A stretch of DNA of 64,000 nucleotides from assembly GCA_026018925.1 (NCBI GenBank), contig JAKSZU010000007.1, positions 98,295,501 through 98,359,500 on the forward strand, written 5' to 3'. The DNA is from Tupaia tana (Eukaryota; Chordata; Mammalia; Scandentia; Tupaiidae). Both the position numbers and the translations under genes were made by a program. Shown piece after piece: positions 44,250-54,919 of the stretch; the first letter of the stretch is position 1; every line of letters begins with the position of its first letter. The notes below the pieces were generated by a model. That model was given only the letters and a program-made list of their open reading frames with translations, ran no database searches and had not been told where the DNA came from.

Positions 44250-45860
44250 AACTTTTCTCCCTGGTTTGGCTCGTAGTCCAGACAAGGCCCACAGAGGAGC
44301 AGTGACGATGCCTTGTTCCAGGGTGACTGTGGTGGAGATGATAAGGCATCTGAATGAAATACTGAGAAATTGGTCAGAATGAGTGAAGTTTAGTGAATAA
44401 AACTGGAGAGGTTGGCAAAAATCAGAAATTAGGCGTTTCTACTCAGAACTGAAGATCTTTAAAAATTAGTGATCAGGATAAGGATAAGATACATTTATGG
44501 AAGATTATTCTGTTATGGACATTGCCTTGGCTAGGAGAGACAGGAGGCAAGAAAATTACAATCAAATAAGTACAAGTCAGTGGATGAAGGTAGTGATTTA
44601 ATAATATCTGAATTACAGTTAACCTATTAGTAGCTTTTTTTCTGATAGAGCCAACTAACTTTTCACACTAGATAGAATTTTTTGATTGTGGAGTGATGGT
44701 GGCGTTCCACCTGAGGAGTCAAAGGAGGCAGAAGAGAGGCAGTCAGGAGGAAGGAGAGGTGCCACCAGCACATGGGCAAGCCCGGGCACTTCCCCGCAGG
44801 CCCTGATGGTGTGGCCCCATCACGCCCGCCTGCCCCACATTCCCCGCCCACACAGGCTGAGCAGGCTGACGAGGAGGCAGATCTTGCGATGGCTGCTTCA
44901 TGACACGCTCGGCCGAGGGGTGGTGCCTTAATGACTACATGCAACATTCTAGGCCAAGCACTTAGGACACAGGGAGGAGGGTTCCCTGGGAACTGAGTTG
45001 GCATTTTACTGAATGGAACAGCACCGTCATCTCGTCTATGATCATTGTCAGGATACAGCTTGCTCTGTTTGTGGAACAGATCATCAACTTAGGGCATTTT
45101 AGGGGCACAGCCTAGAATGGGATTTGGGTGACTGGTTCACTACTGATACATCACACGAGCTCCCCAAGATGCAGGACTGTCTTATCTTTATTTCCCCACG
45201 ACACCAAGTGCAATGCCTTGGATACTAAGGCTCTCAATAAACTTGTCATAAGAGAATAAATGTGACCTTGAAGGGGCTGAGATTCATTGACCCTCAGTGT
45301 TCCCATCTATAAACTGGGGGAATGTGTATTTGTACTTATTATAATTACAAGAGTGAAGAACCTAAGTTGTAGTAAGTACAACTGAAAGGCATATCAATAC
45401 TCTGCTTTCCAGGAAAACTGCTTTGTGGTACGGTATACTGAAAGTAAAAAAAAAAAAACATTAACTAGGAGAGAACATAAGAGGTTACATGGCATGGAGG
45501 AAAGTACCGAACTGCAAGTCTGTACACCCAAGACTACCGAGACTGGTGCTAACGCTATAGGTCACCCTACTAAACTGATTCATAATCCATTTCTTGGCCT
45601 CAGTTTCAATGTTCTTTCCAAAATTAGCACCTATGATTATAATTTATTTTACTGAATTCCATTATTTTTACTGTAGTAAGAAGTTCAACTTGGGCCAACA
45701 AGCAAGTTTCTAATTTTATCATATCACATATCCCTTAACTTCTCTGTAACTTGAAGTCTTGTAGAATATAATACAATGGACCTGTTAATCTTAATTCTTC
45801 CTGGGGTTGAATTAATGCTCCTTTCCAGCCCATACCAGGTCGAAGGTTAAAAATGTTTGA
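44250..45860. other. Intergenic stretch without recognised features
   Basis: I see no exon, RNA gene or repeat that I can name. The part 44,660-44,940 is G+C richer. Confidence 0.5.
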
Positions 45861-45867
45861 CTTTCTT

Positions 45868-46045
45868 GGGGCCAGCAGGTGGTATGGTAGTTTAGGCATT
45901 GGACCCACATGGCTGACTAGTTTGAGTCCTGGATTGGGTGGCTTGCTTTCTCACTTTCTCTCTCTCTCTGTCTGTCTCCTGGTGAGTGCATACGTCCTAC
46001 AGCAAATTTAGAAATAATAACAATATTAAGGAAGTAATTGTTTTA
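45868..46045 (+). repeat. Short-form tRNA-derived SINE
   Basis: GGGGCCAGCAGGTGGTATGG head joined to GCTTTCTCACTTTCTC. A 19-base target repeat (45849-45867 and 46046-46064) flanks it. Confidence 0.93.
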
Positions 46046-46339
46046 AAAAATGTTTGACTTTCTTATGCTTTGTAGGTCACTGGAGCTCATGAAGCTGTCT
46101 GTGAAGGTTTGTAATAAGTCATCGACAAGATTAGAACCAATGATCTATAGAGGACCATTCATTCACCAACATTCATTAAGTTCCTTCAACTTGCCAAATA
46201 CTAGGCTAGAAAAATAAGAGAGATTAAGGTGAAGTTTCTGCTGTCAGTTCGATAATCTCAGTAAAATTGAGTTACTAAACATGAACATTTAATCATTATT
46301 TTTAAAATAGTTTGTGTTGTTGTTGTGGTTGTTTTTAAT

Positions 46340-46593
46340 TTTTGTGTGTTTGTTTTTCCATAGGGAGTGTGCATTTACCAGAGAGAGACAGGAAGAGAAA
46401 GGGAAGTAAGAAATCACCCACTAGAGGGGTTGGCCATGCTGCAATCCCCTCTCTTCCATTCCACTCTTGGGATCTGGGGGCATGCAAGCACACGTCCCTG
46501 AGGTGTTTCTCAGGCTGGAGGGTTCAGGGCTCAGACTATGGAGTCAACCATGTGGGATCCAATGCCTTAACCCCTACTCCACCTGCTGGCCCC
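46340..46593 (-). repeat. tRNA-derived SINE, diverged
   Basis: Reverse copy from CATAGGGAGTGTGCATTTAC to CCACCTGCTGGCCCC. Confidence 0.85.
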
Positions 46594-46915
46594 CCAAAGT
46601 ATTTTATTTTAAAAACGTGGGTTTCCATTTTTAGTTTAAGAGCTTCCCTGTCACCTAAAGTATATATGTAGTCTCCTAGATTTTAGCAACTATTTGTATT
46701 TAAGCTATTTATATATCTGAAATCTGTTTTTATATATGGAATAAAATTGATCCACATTTAATTTTGTTCATATTGACAAAGTTTTGCCAGTGCTATTTAT
46801 TAAATTATCTCTCTTTTACTTAATTGTACTGGATAGCTGTCATTTATCAAGGTTTCATATATAATGAGACCTATTTCTGGATTCCCTTGGCTGTTTCACT
46901 TAATAATTGTTTATT

Positions 46916-47173
46916 CTTTATTTTTTAAGAGGTTTTCACTATAGGGCACCTGCGCTCGCCAGACAGAGAGAGACAGAGAAAAAGAAAGCGAGAAATCACC
47001 CCCCAGGGGGGATGGCCATGCTGCAATCCCTTCTCCTCCATTCTCCTCTCGGGATCTTGGGCACGCACGCACACGTGCCCGGTGTGAGTTTTAAGCCATT
47101 GGGTCCGGGACACGAACCGCAGTTGACTATGTGGGAGTCCAGTGACATAGCCATTATGCTAACTGCTGGTCCC
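46916..47173 (-). repeat. tRNA-derived SINE, young type
   Basis: Reverse full copy ending CTGCTGGTCCC. AATAATTGTTTATT is on both sides. Confidence 0.94.
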
Positions 47174-47307
47174 AATAATTGTTTATTTTAATAATATTAC
47201 CTAATTTATTTGATTTCAGAGAATGTAAAGTTTGTTTGGATATCTGTGACACAAATATTCTCTTCTTTCCCCAAATTTTATTGTCCATGATAATTTTTTT
47301 ATTTATC

Positions 47308-47389
47308 TGATGGGTCATTTGGAAAGTCATGATGCATTTTTGCATAGAAAAACATAAAAAAAAGTCATGACTTTTCCAGTGACCCGATA
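47308..47389. mobile_element. Mariner-like MITE, family A
   Basis: The ends ATGGGTCATTTGGAAAG and CTTTTCCAGTGACCCGAT are inverted repeats, and the middle TGATGCATTTTTGCATAG is the same as in the copy at 28613-28692. Confidence 0.75.
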
Positions 47390-47715
47390 TATAAACTGCA
47401 AAATATTTTTGTATTCTTGATTGCATATTGTTTGAATTCCAAATGGAATTGCATTAAAGTTATGGATTAACTCTGAGGAAAGACATTTTTATGATGCTAT
47501 TGTCCCATCCAAAAACACAGTATTGTTCTTTCTGTCTGTCTCTGTCTCTCCCTCTCCCTTTCTATCGAAATTTTTCTATATGTTTTCTCAAAAAATCTGT
47601 AGGTACTGTCTCTTGTCTCTGACTTCTCCTATCTCTTGCTAATTTCAGAATCCATGTACATCTGAGGTGGGAGCACTTTCGCAGGGCACACTAGTACATC
47701 ATGTAGTTCTCATTT

Positions 47716-47747
47716 GTTTTTTTTTTTCTTTTCATTGTTTTGTTTTG

Positions 47748-47781
<34 letters not shown>

Positions 47782-47782
47782 T
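47716..47782. repeat. T-rich low-complexity tract
   Basis: Two long T runs joined by CTTTTCATTGTTTTGTTTTG. No SINE body is attached. Confidence 0.85.
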
Positions 47783-48399
47783 CTTTTGCCTTTGTTTCCT
47801 TTCTTTTACCTGACTTTCTCACCTTGCTTCTCACCTTCCACACATGGAGCATCTAGGCAGGTCTACGTGCACAGTAGCAAAACATCTGAATACTTTTAGG
47901 GTCATAGTAAACCTCAACCCCCATTAAACTGGTACAGAAAGGGAGAAACTCATCTTTATAAATATAAATTGAAATTCCTTTCTGTGGATACCATGAAGCA
48001 AACACAGTAGTAGATGAGAAATAGGCATAGAAGTACCTCACAGTAAAGTGAAGTATAAGAGCTTATAGTAGCAGAAATCTCTAACAAATTAGCCAAACGA
48101 ATATACCACCAAATGACTAAATATCAGAGAGGAGAGTCTGCAAAGTGAGCAGCTGGGAGAAATAAAGAGCTACAGTGAGTGCGGCCCATCTTCTCCCAAA
48201 CACCTCTGAATTCTTAGTTGAAACCCTGCAGTTCAATCCAGATGCACCTATTCTTTTGAAACTATGAGGCCTTTGTAATATCCAGTTCCATTGACAAAAG
48301 TGCAGGTTGCTTGATGAGGATCAGGGAAACAAAACTCTAGAAATATTGTAGGTCATATCCTTCTGCACACCTCTAACACCCAGAATTACTTCAAGAAGG

Positions 48400-49780
48400 T
48401 AGGAAGTAATGTATAATCTATCAGATAGCCAGAAACCACCACAAAGGCACAAGAAATATGGAAAATCAAGAAAATATCTCTTCCTCAAGGGAAAGAACAG
48501 CCATTCATTATCCACAGACAGTATAATAAAACTCATGGAAATGTCAGATAAAGAATTTAGGATATTCATAGTGACAAAGCTAATAGAGATTCAAAAGAAG
48601 AGAGACAACAGACTCCAGGAAATGCAGGAGAAAAGAGACAATGAGTTCCATGAGGTGAAGAAGTTCTTCCACGATCTGAAAGAGGAAATACAGAGGCCAG
48701 CAGGTGATATGATAGTTAAGGGCACTGGATTCGCACATGGTCGACCACGGTTTGAGTCCCGGACCTGGCAGTTTGCTTTCTCACTTTCCCTACCTTTCTT
48801 GCTCTGTCCCTCTCTGGTCAAATTAAAATAAGTAAATAAAATAAATAAAAATAAAGTTAAATAAAAAATAATTCTAAAAAAATTTTTAAAAAGAAAGAGG
48901 AAATACACACCATAAAAAAGAATCAAATAGAATTGTTAGAGATGAAGGCTGTAATACAGGAAATCAAAACCTCCCTTGAAAGTATTAAAAGCAGATTAGA
49001 TCATGCAGAAGATTGAATCTCAGATGAAGATGACAGAATCTTGGACCTAGAAAAATTCACCAAAAAGACTGAGAAAATAACCTCAAAAACATGAGAATAA
49101 TGTATGAGTAATACTAGATATTATTAGATGTTCAAACATCTGGATAATTGGTATCCTAGAAGGTAAAGAAACTAATTAGGGCATTGATAATCTATTCCAT
49201 GAAATCCTGGGAGAAAGACATTCAAATATCCAGACCCAGGAAATACAAAGGACCCCACATAGAATCAACCCAAGAAGATCTCTTCCAAGGCACATCATAG
49301 CCAGATTGACCAAAACCACAGACACATACAAGATACTAAAATTGGCAGGAGAAAAACATCAAGTTACTTTCAAAGGATATTCCATCAGGCTAACATCAGA
49401 CCTCTCATCAGAAACAATGCAAGCAAGAAAAGAACAGGAAAATATATTCAAAATGTTAAGTGAAAACCAATTTCAACCAAAAATACTCTGTCTGTCAAGA
49501 TTATCCCTCACATGGGAATAAAAGATAAAAACATTCTCAGATAAACAAAACCTGAAAGAATTTACCAATACCAGACCCACTCTTTGAGAAGTTCTGAAGA
49601 GAGTACTATACCAGGAAAACTAAAGACAGAGAGACAAATAAGAGAACAAAAAATGACCAAGGAAAAGGCCAAGTTAATGGTAGGGACAAGTTCTGAAATA
49701 TCAATGATAACGTTGAACGCTAGTGGTTAGACCACAGTAATACTGGAAATTCAACAAAAGAGATTACTTGAGACTGAACC
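48400..49780 (+). mobile_element. HAL1/L1 ORF1-type fragment split by a short SINE
   Basis: Broken reading frames contain coiled-coil-like text (KLIEIQKKRDNRLQEMQEKR) and downstream L1-type words such as IIGILEGKE, LAGEKHQVTFKGYS and a GCAAGAAAAGAACAG run. It is consistent with an old HAL1 or L1 ORF1 region. Stops and the SINE at 48694-48892 show it is dead. Confidence 0.65.
48694..48892 (+). repeat. Short-form tRNA-derived SINE inside the HAL1-like fragment
   Basis: GGCCAGCAGGTGATATGATA head, GCTTTCTCACTTTCCC body, AT-rich tail. GAAAGAGGAAATACA is on both sides. Confidence 0.92.
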
Positions 49781-50215
49781 GATGAAATAGAATTCTATGA
49801 CTTTTTTCTAAAACATTACTAATTTTCTTCTATGCTTTGTCTTCCAGATTTTTTTCTTTTGAGTTGTTAATAGGTTTATCAATTTGTTAAAAAAAAGAAT
49901 TTTTTAAATTGAAACATAAACTTTTGTCTCTTCCTGACCCCTTTGGAAAATATTTGTGAGCATTCTTATTTTGTGGCAGAATGGCTATTTGCTTAAGTTC
50001 AATAATACGATAACATCTGTTGCCTTGCATCAGAAATTGAGTTCTTATGGGGCTTTGTGCAAATAACAGACCAAATTGAGATTAACTTCATTTTTTTTGG
50101 CAAATAAGTTAGTTTTTACCTCTCTTTAGTAAAAGGGGGAATGTAGAGAGAAAAAAAAGTTTCAGAAGAAAATTACAGTAGATGTGTCTATACTTTAAGT
50201 TTAAGATCTTTTGTA

Positions 50216-50397
50216 GGAGACCAGCAGGTGGTTAAGATGCTAGATACTCCCATGTGGCCAACCACGGTTCGAGTCCTGGACCTGGCGGCTTGCTTTCTCG
50301 CTTTCTCTCTCTCTCTCGCTCTCTCTCTGTGTCTCTCTCTGATCAAATTTAAATAAATGAATGAATAAATAAAATTAAATAATTCTTTAAAAAAAGA
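50216..50397 (+). repeat. Short-form tRNA-derived SINE, tail hit by another SINE
   Basis: GAGACCAGCAGGTGGTTAAG head and AAATAAATGAATGAATAAA tail. Its target word AAGATCTTTTGT appears at about 50203 and again at about 50670, beyond the second SINE, so the second insert is nested in the tail. Confidence 0.9.
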
Positions 50398-50664
50398 TTT
50401 TTTTTTTTTTTTTGGAGAGTTTTTTTTGCTATAGGGCGCGTGCGCTCGCCAGACAGACAGAGAGAGACAGAGAGATAGAAAGCGAGAAATTACCCCCCAG
50501 AGGGGATGGTCACGCTGCAATCCCTTCTCCATTCTCCTCTCGGGATCTTGGGCACGCACGCACACGCGCCCGGCGTGAGTTGTAAGCCACCGGGTCCGAG
50601 ACGCGAACCGCAGTCGACTACGTGGGAGTCCAGCGACATAGCCATTATGCTAACTGCTGGTTCC
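50398..50664 (-). repeat. tRNA-derived SINE, young type, nested
   Basis: Reverse full copy, T run to CTGCTGGTTCC, sitting tail to tail with the short SINE before it. Confidence 0.93.
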
Positions 50665-50892
50665 CCAAAAAAGATCTTTTGTGAATAAAAAAATGTGAAA
50701 AAAAAAAGTTTAATATGGCAGGGAGGGAGGGGGAAGGGGAAGGAAAAAACTAGTAAAAGTACGCTTAATTAACAAAAAATGAGAAGCTATTTGCTGATGA
50801 TGTATATAGTGATATCTTTGTCTTGACTGACATGCACGGTGTTTGCGTTGGAAGAAGAAATGTATACTGTAAAGATATGTGATTAAATGTTC

Positions 50893-51064
50893 AGGCCAAC
50901 AGGTGGTGTGGTGGTTAAGGAGCTAGACTCCCACATGGCTGATCATGATTTGAGTCCCTGACCTGGCTGCTTGCTTTCTCTCTCACTCTCTCTCTCTCTG
51001 GTGTCCTTTAGAAAAAAATTTAAAAATAAATAATAGAGTTAAATAAATGATTCTTTAAAAAAAG
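50893..51064 (+). repeat. Short-form tRNA-derived SINE
   Basis: AGGCCAACAGGTGGTGTGGT head then GCTTGCTTTCTCTCTCAC and an AT-rich tail. Confidence 0.88.
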
Positions 51065-51099
51065 TGTATTTACTCATTTGTTCATTCCTTAATTTATGG

Positions 51100-51960
51100 T
51101 TTCATTAAAATTTTACTATTTGGCAAAAATCAATACAAATATATTTGAGAGGCAATATTTTAATGATGATAAGAATAAAGAGTTTATAAAATATAAAGGA
51201 CTTATAAATTGACAAGAGAAGGATAACCACCCAAAAGAACAATGGGCAAAGGACATGACATTACAGAAGAGTAAATCTAAATAGCCAAAACACATGGAGG
51301 GGCGCTCAAATTCACCCATGAAGATTTTCAACTGAACATACAATCCTTAAAACAGGATTTCTACACTTTATACCGAAGTTCTTTACCTTTCTCACTAGTG
51401 GCATTCTGAGTTAGATATGGTGTGAAGGCTGGCTTGAATATTGCAGGATATTTAGCAGAATTCCTGGCTTTGTCCAAAAGCCAGTAACACCTATACCCCA
51501 GTTACGACAAACAAGAATGTCTTCAGACATTACCACATGTACCCTGTGTGGCAAAGTCACTACAGGTTCAGAACCACTGATTTACACCTATTAGATAAGC
51601 AAAAATGTAAAAGTCCAATTACACCCATAAATAGGGATGCAGCGCAAAAAGGATACTTTCATATGTTGCTAGTAAAAGTGTAAATTATTACAGCTTTTAT
51701 GGAAAACAACTAAACAATATCAGTAAAAATTAAAAATACAAAAAAATAAAAAATACCTATACTCTTCAATCCAGCAATCTCATTACTGAGAATAAATCCC
51801 ATTAAAATAAAATAGAAAATACCTAAACATATATTGTTGCCAATGACCAAAAACAAAACAGAATGAATAGCCCTAAAATAAATGGTTGAATACAGTACAG
51901 TGCACTTGCACAATAGAATATTGTAGGCATTAGAAAGAATTAGATCTACACCTTATTACA
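51100..51960 (+). mobile_element. L1 3' fragments
   Basis: AACAATGGGCAAAGGACATG, TTACACCTATTAGATAAGC, ATATGTTGCTAGTAAAAGTG and TCAATCCAGCAATCTCATTA are sense L1 3'-end text with many stops. Confidence 0.65.
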
Positions 51961-52000
51961 TGGCATGTTCTCCATCCCTTAGTGACACAAACAAGAGCCC

Positions 52001-52235
52001 GACGACCAGCAAGTGACATGGAGGTTAGATGTGCTGGATCCCGTATGGTTGCCCATGCGGTTTGAGTCCCAGGCCCAATGGCTTGAGAACATGCTGAGCA
52101 CATGTGTGTGCGTGCCTAAAATCCAGAGAGGAGAATGGAGGAAAGGGCACTGTGGTGTGGATTGGTTTCCTACTTTCCTCTGTCTTCCTCTGTGTCTATC
52201 CAGCAAGTGTATGTGACCTATAACAACAACAAAAG
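52001..52235 (+). repeat. tRNA-derived SINE, diverged
   Basis: GACGACCAGCAAGTGACATG head and TGACCTATAACAACAACAAA tail; it has lost part of its centre. Confidence 0.82.
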
Positions 52236-52323
52236 GCACCAGAAAAGTACATAATTTTATAATATAATCCTGCTTTTCTCAAAACGCAAATCTCCTACAT
52301 GCTTTTTAAAAATGAATAAAGGA

Positions 52324-52605
52324 GGGACCAGCAGATGACATAATGGCTATGTCACTGGACTCCCATGTCGTCGACCACGGTTCGAGTCCTGGACCCGGTG
52401 GCTTAAACTCACGCCAGGTGCGTGTGTATGCGTGCCCAAGATACTGAAAGGAGATTGGAGGAGAAGGGATTGCGGCGTGGCCATCCTAATTGGGGGCTGA
52501 CTTCTCGCCTTCTGTCTCTCTGTCTCTCTTTGTCTTTCTGGCAAGCACATGTGCCCTATAGCAAAAACCTCTCCAAAAAAAAAAAAAAAGAAAAGAAAAG
52601 AAAAA
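52324..52605 (+). repeat. tRNA-derived SINE, young type, first of a close pair
   Basis: GGGACCAGCAGATGACATAA head, intact B box GGTTCGAGTCC, AAAAG-type tail. Confidence 0.93.
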
Positions 52606-52635
52606 TGGATAGAAGAAAAAAGGTTCAGTATTCTA

Positions 52636-52883
52636 GAGACCAGCAGTTAGTGTAATGGCTATGACGCTGGACTCCCATGTAGTCGACTGCAGTTTGAGTC
52701 CTGGACCTGGTGGCTTAAACTCACACCTCCAAGATCCTGAGAAGAGAATGGAGGAGAAGGGATTGCGACGTGGTCATCCCCCCTGGGGGGTGACTTCTCG
52801 CTTTCTGTCTCTCTGTCTCTCTGTCTTTCTGGCAAGCGCATGCGCCCTATATCAAAAAAACTCTCAAAAAAAAAAAAAAAAAA
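52636..52883 (+). repeat. tRNA-derived SINE, young type, second of a close pair
   Basis: GAGACCAGCAGTTAGTGTAA head; about 20 bases are missing in the CGCCAGGCGTG part. An unusually long 28-base direct repeat (52608-52635 and 52884-52911, one mismatch) flanks it. Confidence 0.93.
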
Positions 52884-53179
52884 GATAGAAGAAGAAAGGT
52901 TCAGTATTCTATTTACCCCTACGAATTGAGAGAAAAAGTATCCAGAAGTCATATATTAGACAAAGGTCTATATCGAAAATACATAATGAACTCTTGTAAC
53001 TCAACAACAAAAAGACAAATAACCCAATTAAAAGGTGGACAAAGAACTTAAATAGATATTTCCCCAAATAAGATATATGAATGGCCAACAAATACATGGA
53101 AAGATGCTCAACACCATCAGTCACTAGAGAAATGCAGATCAAAATCACAATGAAACACCACTTCACATCTGCTAGGGTG

Positions 53180-53454
53180 TTTTTTTTTTTTTTTTTTTTT
53201 AAGAGAGATTTTTGCTATAGGGCGTGTGCGCTTGCCAGAGAAAGAAAGAAAAAGAGAGACAGAAGGGAGAAATTGCAGTATGGCCACCACCATGGTGGCC
53301 ATACTGCAATCCTTTCTCCTCCATTCTCCTCTCATGATCTTGGGTAAGCACATATGCATGGATGGCATGAGTTTAAGCCGCTGGGTCTGGGACTCGAACT
53401 GCAGTTGACTCTGTGGGACTTCAGTGATAAAACCATCATGCCATCTGCTGGTCC
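53180..53454 (-). repeat. tRNA-derived SINE inside L1, with an internal inverted repeat
   Basis: Reverse copy. Near 53,270-53,310 ATTGCAGTATGGCCACCACC is followed by GGTGGCCATACTGCAAT, a near-perfect palindrome replacing the usual CCCCAGGGGG motif. Confidence 0.88.
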
Positions 53455-53675
53455 AAGGATGGCTGTTTTTTAAAAAGAGGAAAATAAGTGTTACCAAGGA
53501 TGCAGAAAAACTGGAATCTTAATACGCTGCTTGTGGGAATGTAAAATGGTATAGTCTCTGTGGTAAACAGTTTAGCAGTTCCTCACATAGATAAAACACA
53601 GAAATACCAAGTGACTCAGCAATCTCCCCAGGTATAAGAAGAGACTTCAGAAAGCTCATAGAAAAATGGAATTTA

Positions 53676-53941
53676 GGGAACCAGCAGTTAGCGTAATGGC
53701 TATGTCGCTGGACTCCCACGTAGTCGACCGCGGTTCGTGTCTCGGACCCGGTGGCTTACAACTCACGCCGGGCGCGTGTGCGTGCGTGCCCAAGATCCCG
53801 AGAGGAGAATGGAGGAGAAGGGATTGCGGCGTGACCATCCCCCCTGGGGGGTGATTTCTCGCTTTCTGTCTCTATGTCTCTCTCTGTCTGTCTGGCGAGC
53901 ACACGCGCCCTATAGCGAAAAACTTCTCAAAAAAAAAAAAA
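53676..53941 (+). repeat. tRNA-derived SINE, young type, inside L1
   Basis: GGGAACCAGCAGTTAGCGTA head, CACGTAGTCGACCGCGGTTC B box region, poly(A) tail. AAAAATGGAATTTA is on both sides. Confidence 0.95.
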
Positions 53942-53944
53942 AAT

Positions 53945-54043
53945 GGAATTTACTACCAATTTATTCTGGCACAAAAATTTTTGAAACTTATGTGTAGTTT
54001 TTTCATAACATGTATTTTCTGTGAGCTTTTTGAAGATTCCAAA
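53945..54043 (-). mobile_element. Small inverted-repeat element, family B, partial
   Basis: Reads in reverse as CTTCAAAAAGCTCACAGAAA and TGTTATGAAAAAACTACAC, matching the copies at 9181-9300 and 16335-16452. The far end appears to be missing next to the SINE. Confidence 0.55.
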
Positions 54044-54586
54044 GGAACCAAAAACAGGTACGAACATTTGCACACAAATGTTCATAGCAGCACTACTCAC
54101 CATAGCCTATAAGCGACAACAGTCCAAGTGTCGGTCAACTCATGATGGATAAACAAAATATAGCCTGTCTACATAGCGGAATATTATTCAGTCATAAAAG
54201 GAAAGAAGTACTGGCACATGCTATAGTGTGGCTGAACCTTGAAAACACGCAGTGAAAGAAGGCAGTTATGAAAGGTTTCTTGTTGTATGAACCCTCCAGA
54301 GTAGGTAGATCCCGAGAGACAGAAAGCGCTTTTGTATTTGCAGTGGGGAACAGGAAGTGACTGCTTACTGGATGTGGGCTTCCTTCTAGGGTCGTGGAAG
54401 TGTCTTCGCACTAGGCAGTGTAATGGCTCAATAGGATCGTGAATATACTATGGTACGTTAAATATGGAGAATTTCATGCTGTGTGAGTACTACCTCAATT
54501 TCAAAAATATATTCTATTCACTTATTAGTTTCCTATTACTGTGCAATAAATTACCACAAATTTGGCAGCTTAAAAAATGACAATAG

Positions 54587-54619
54587 TGGGGCGTGGTGGC
54601 GCCCGCCCTATGGCAAAAA
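54587..54619 (+). repeat. Internally deleted mini-SINE
   Basis: 33 bases that look like a SINE head (GGGGCGTGGTGG) joined to a SINE 3' end (GCCCTATGGCAAAA), between copies of TGACAATAG. Confidence 0.65.
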
Positions 54620-54628
54620 TGACAATAG

Positions 54629-54877
54629 TGGGACCAGCAGTTAGTGTAATGGCTATGTCACTGGACTCCCATGTAGTCGACCGCGGATCAAGTCCTTGAC
54701 CCGGTGGCTTAAAACTCATGCCGGGCGCGTGTGCATGTGTGCCCAAGATCCCAAGAGGAGAATGGAGGAGAAGGGATTGTGACGTGGCCATCCGCGCTGG
54801 GGGGTGATTTCTCACTTTCTGTCTGTCTCTGTCTGTCTGTCTGGCGAGTGCACACGCCCTATAGAAAAAAAAACTCT

Positions 54878-54908
<31 letters not shown>
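54629..54908 (+). repeat. tRNA-derived SINE, young type
   Basis: GGGACCAGCAGTTAGTGTAA head after a T, poly(A) tail of ~30. GACAATAG is on both sides and a third copy lies before the mini-SINE at 54587. Confidence 0.94.
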
Positions 54909-54910
<2 letters not shown>

Positions 54911-54919
54911 CAATAGTTT

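Larger units (their letters stand above)
52912..54540 (+). mobile_element. L1 3' region (sense), split by two SINEs and a small DNA element
   Basis: The pieces CTCAACAACAAAAAGACAA, AGAGAAATGCAGATCAAAAT, AGTTCCTCACATAGATAAAA and TCATAGCAGCACTACTCACC are L1 ORF2 end and 3' UTR text in order. Inserts at 53180-53454, 53676-53941 and 53945-54043 break it. Confidence 0.8.

Noticed and set aside
48409-48831. 140-codon coiled-coil-like frame as a host gene
   Set aside because: It is HAL1/L1 ORF1-type text and its 3' part runs into an inserted SINE.
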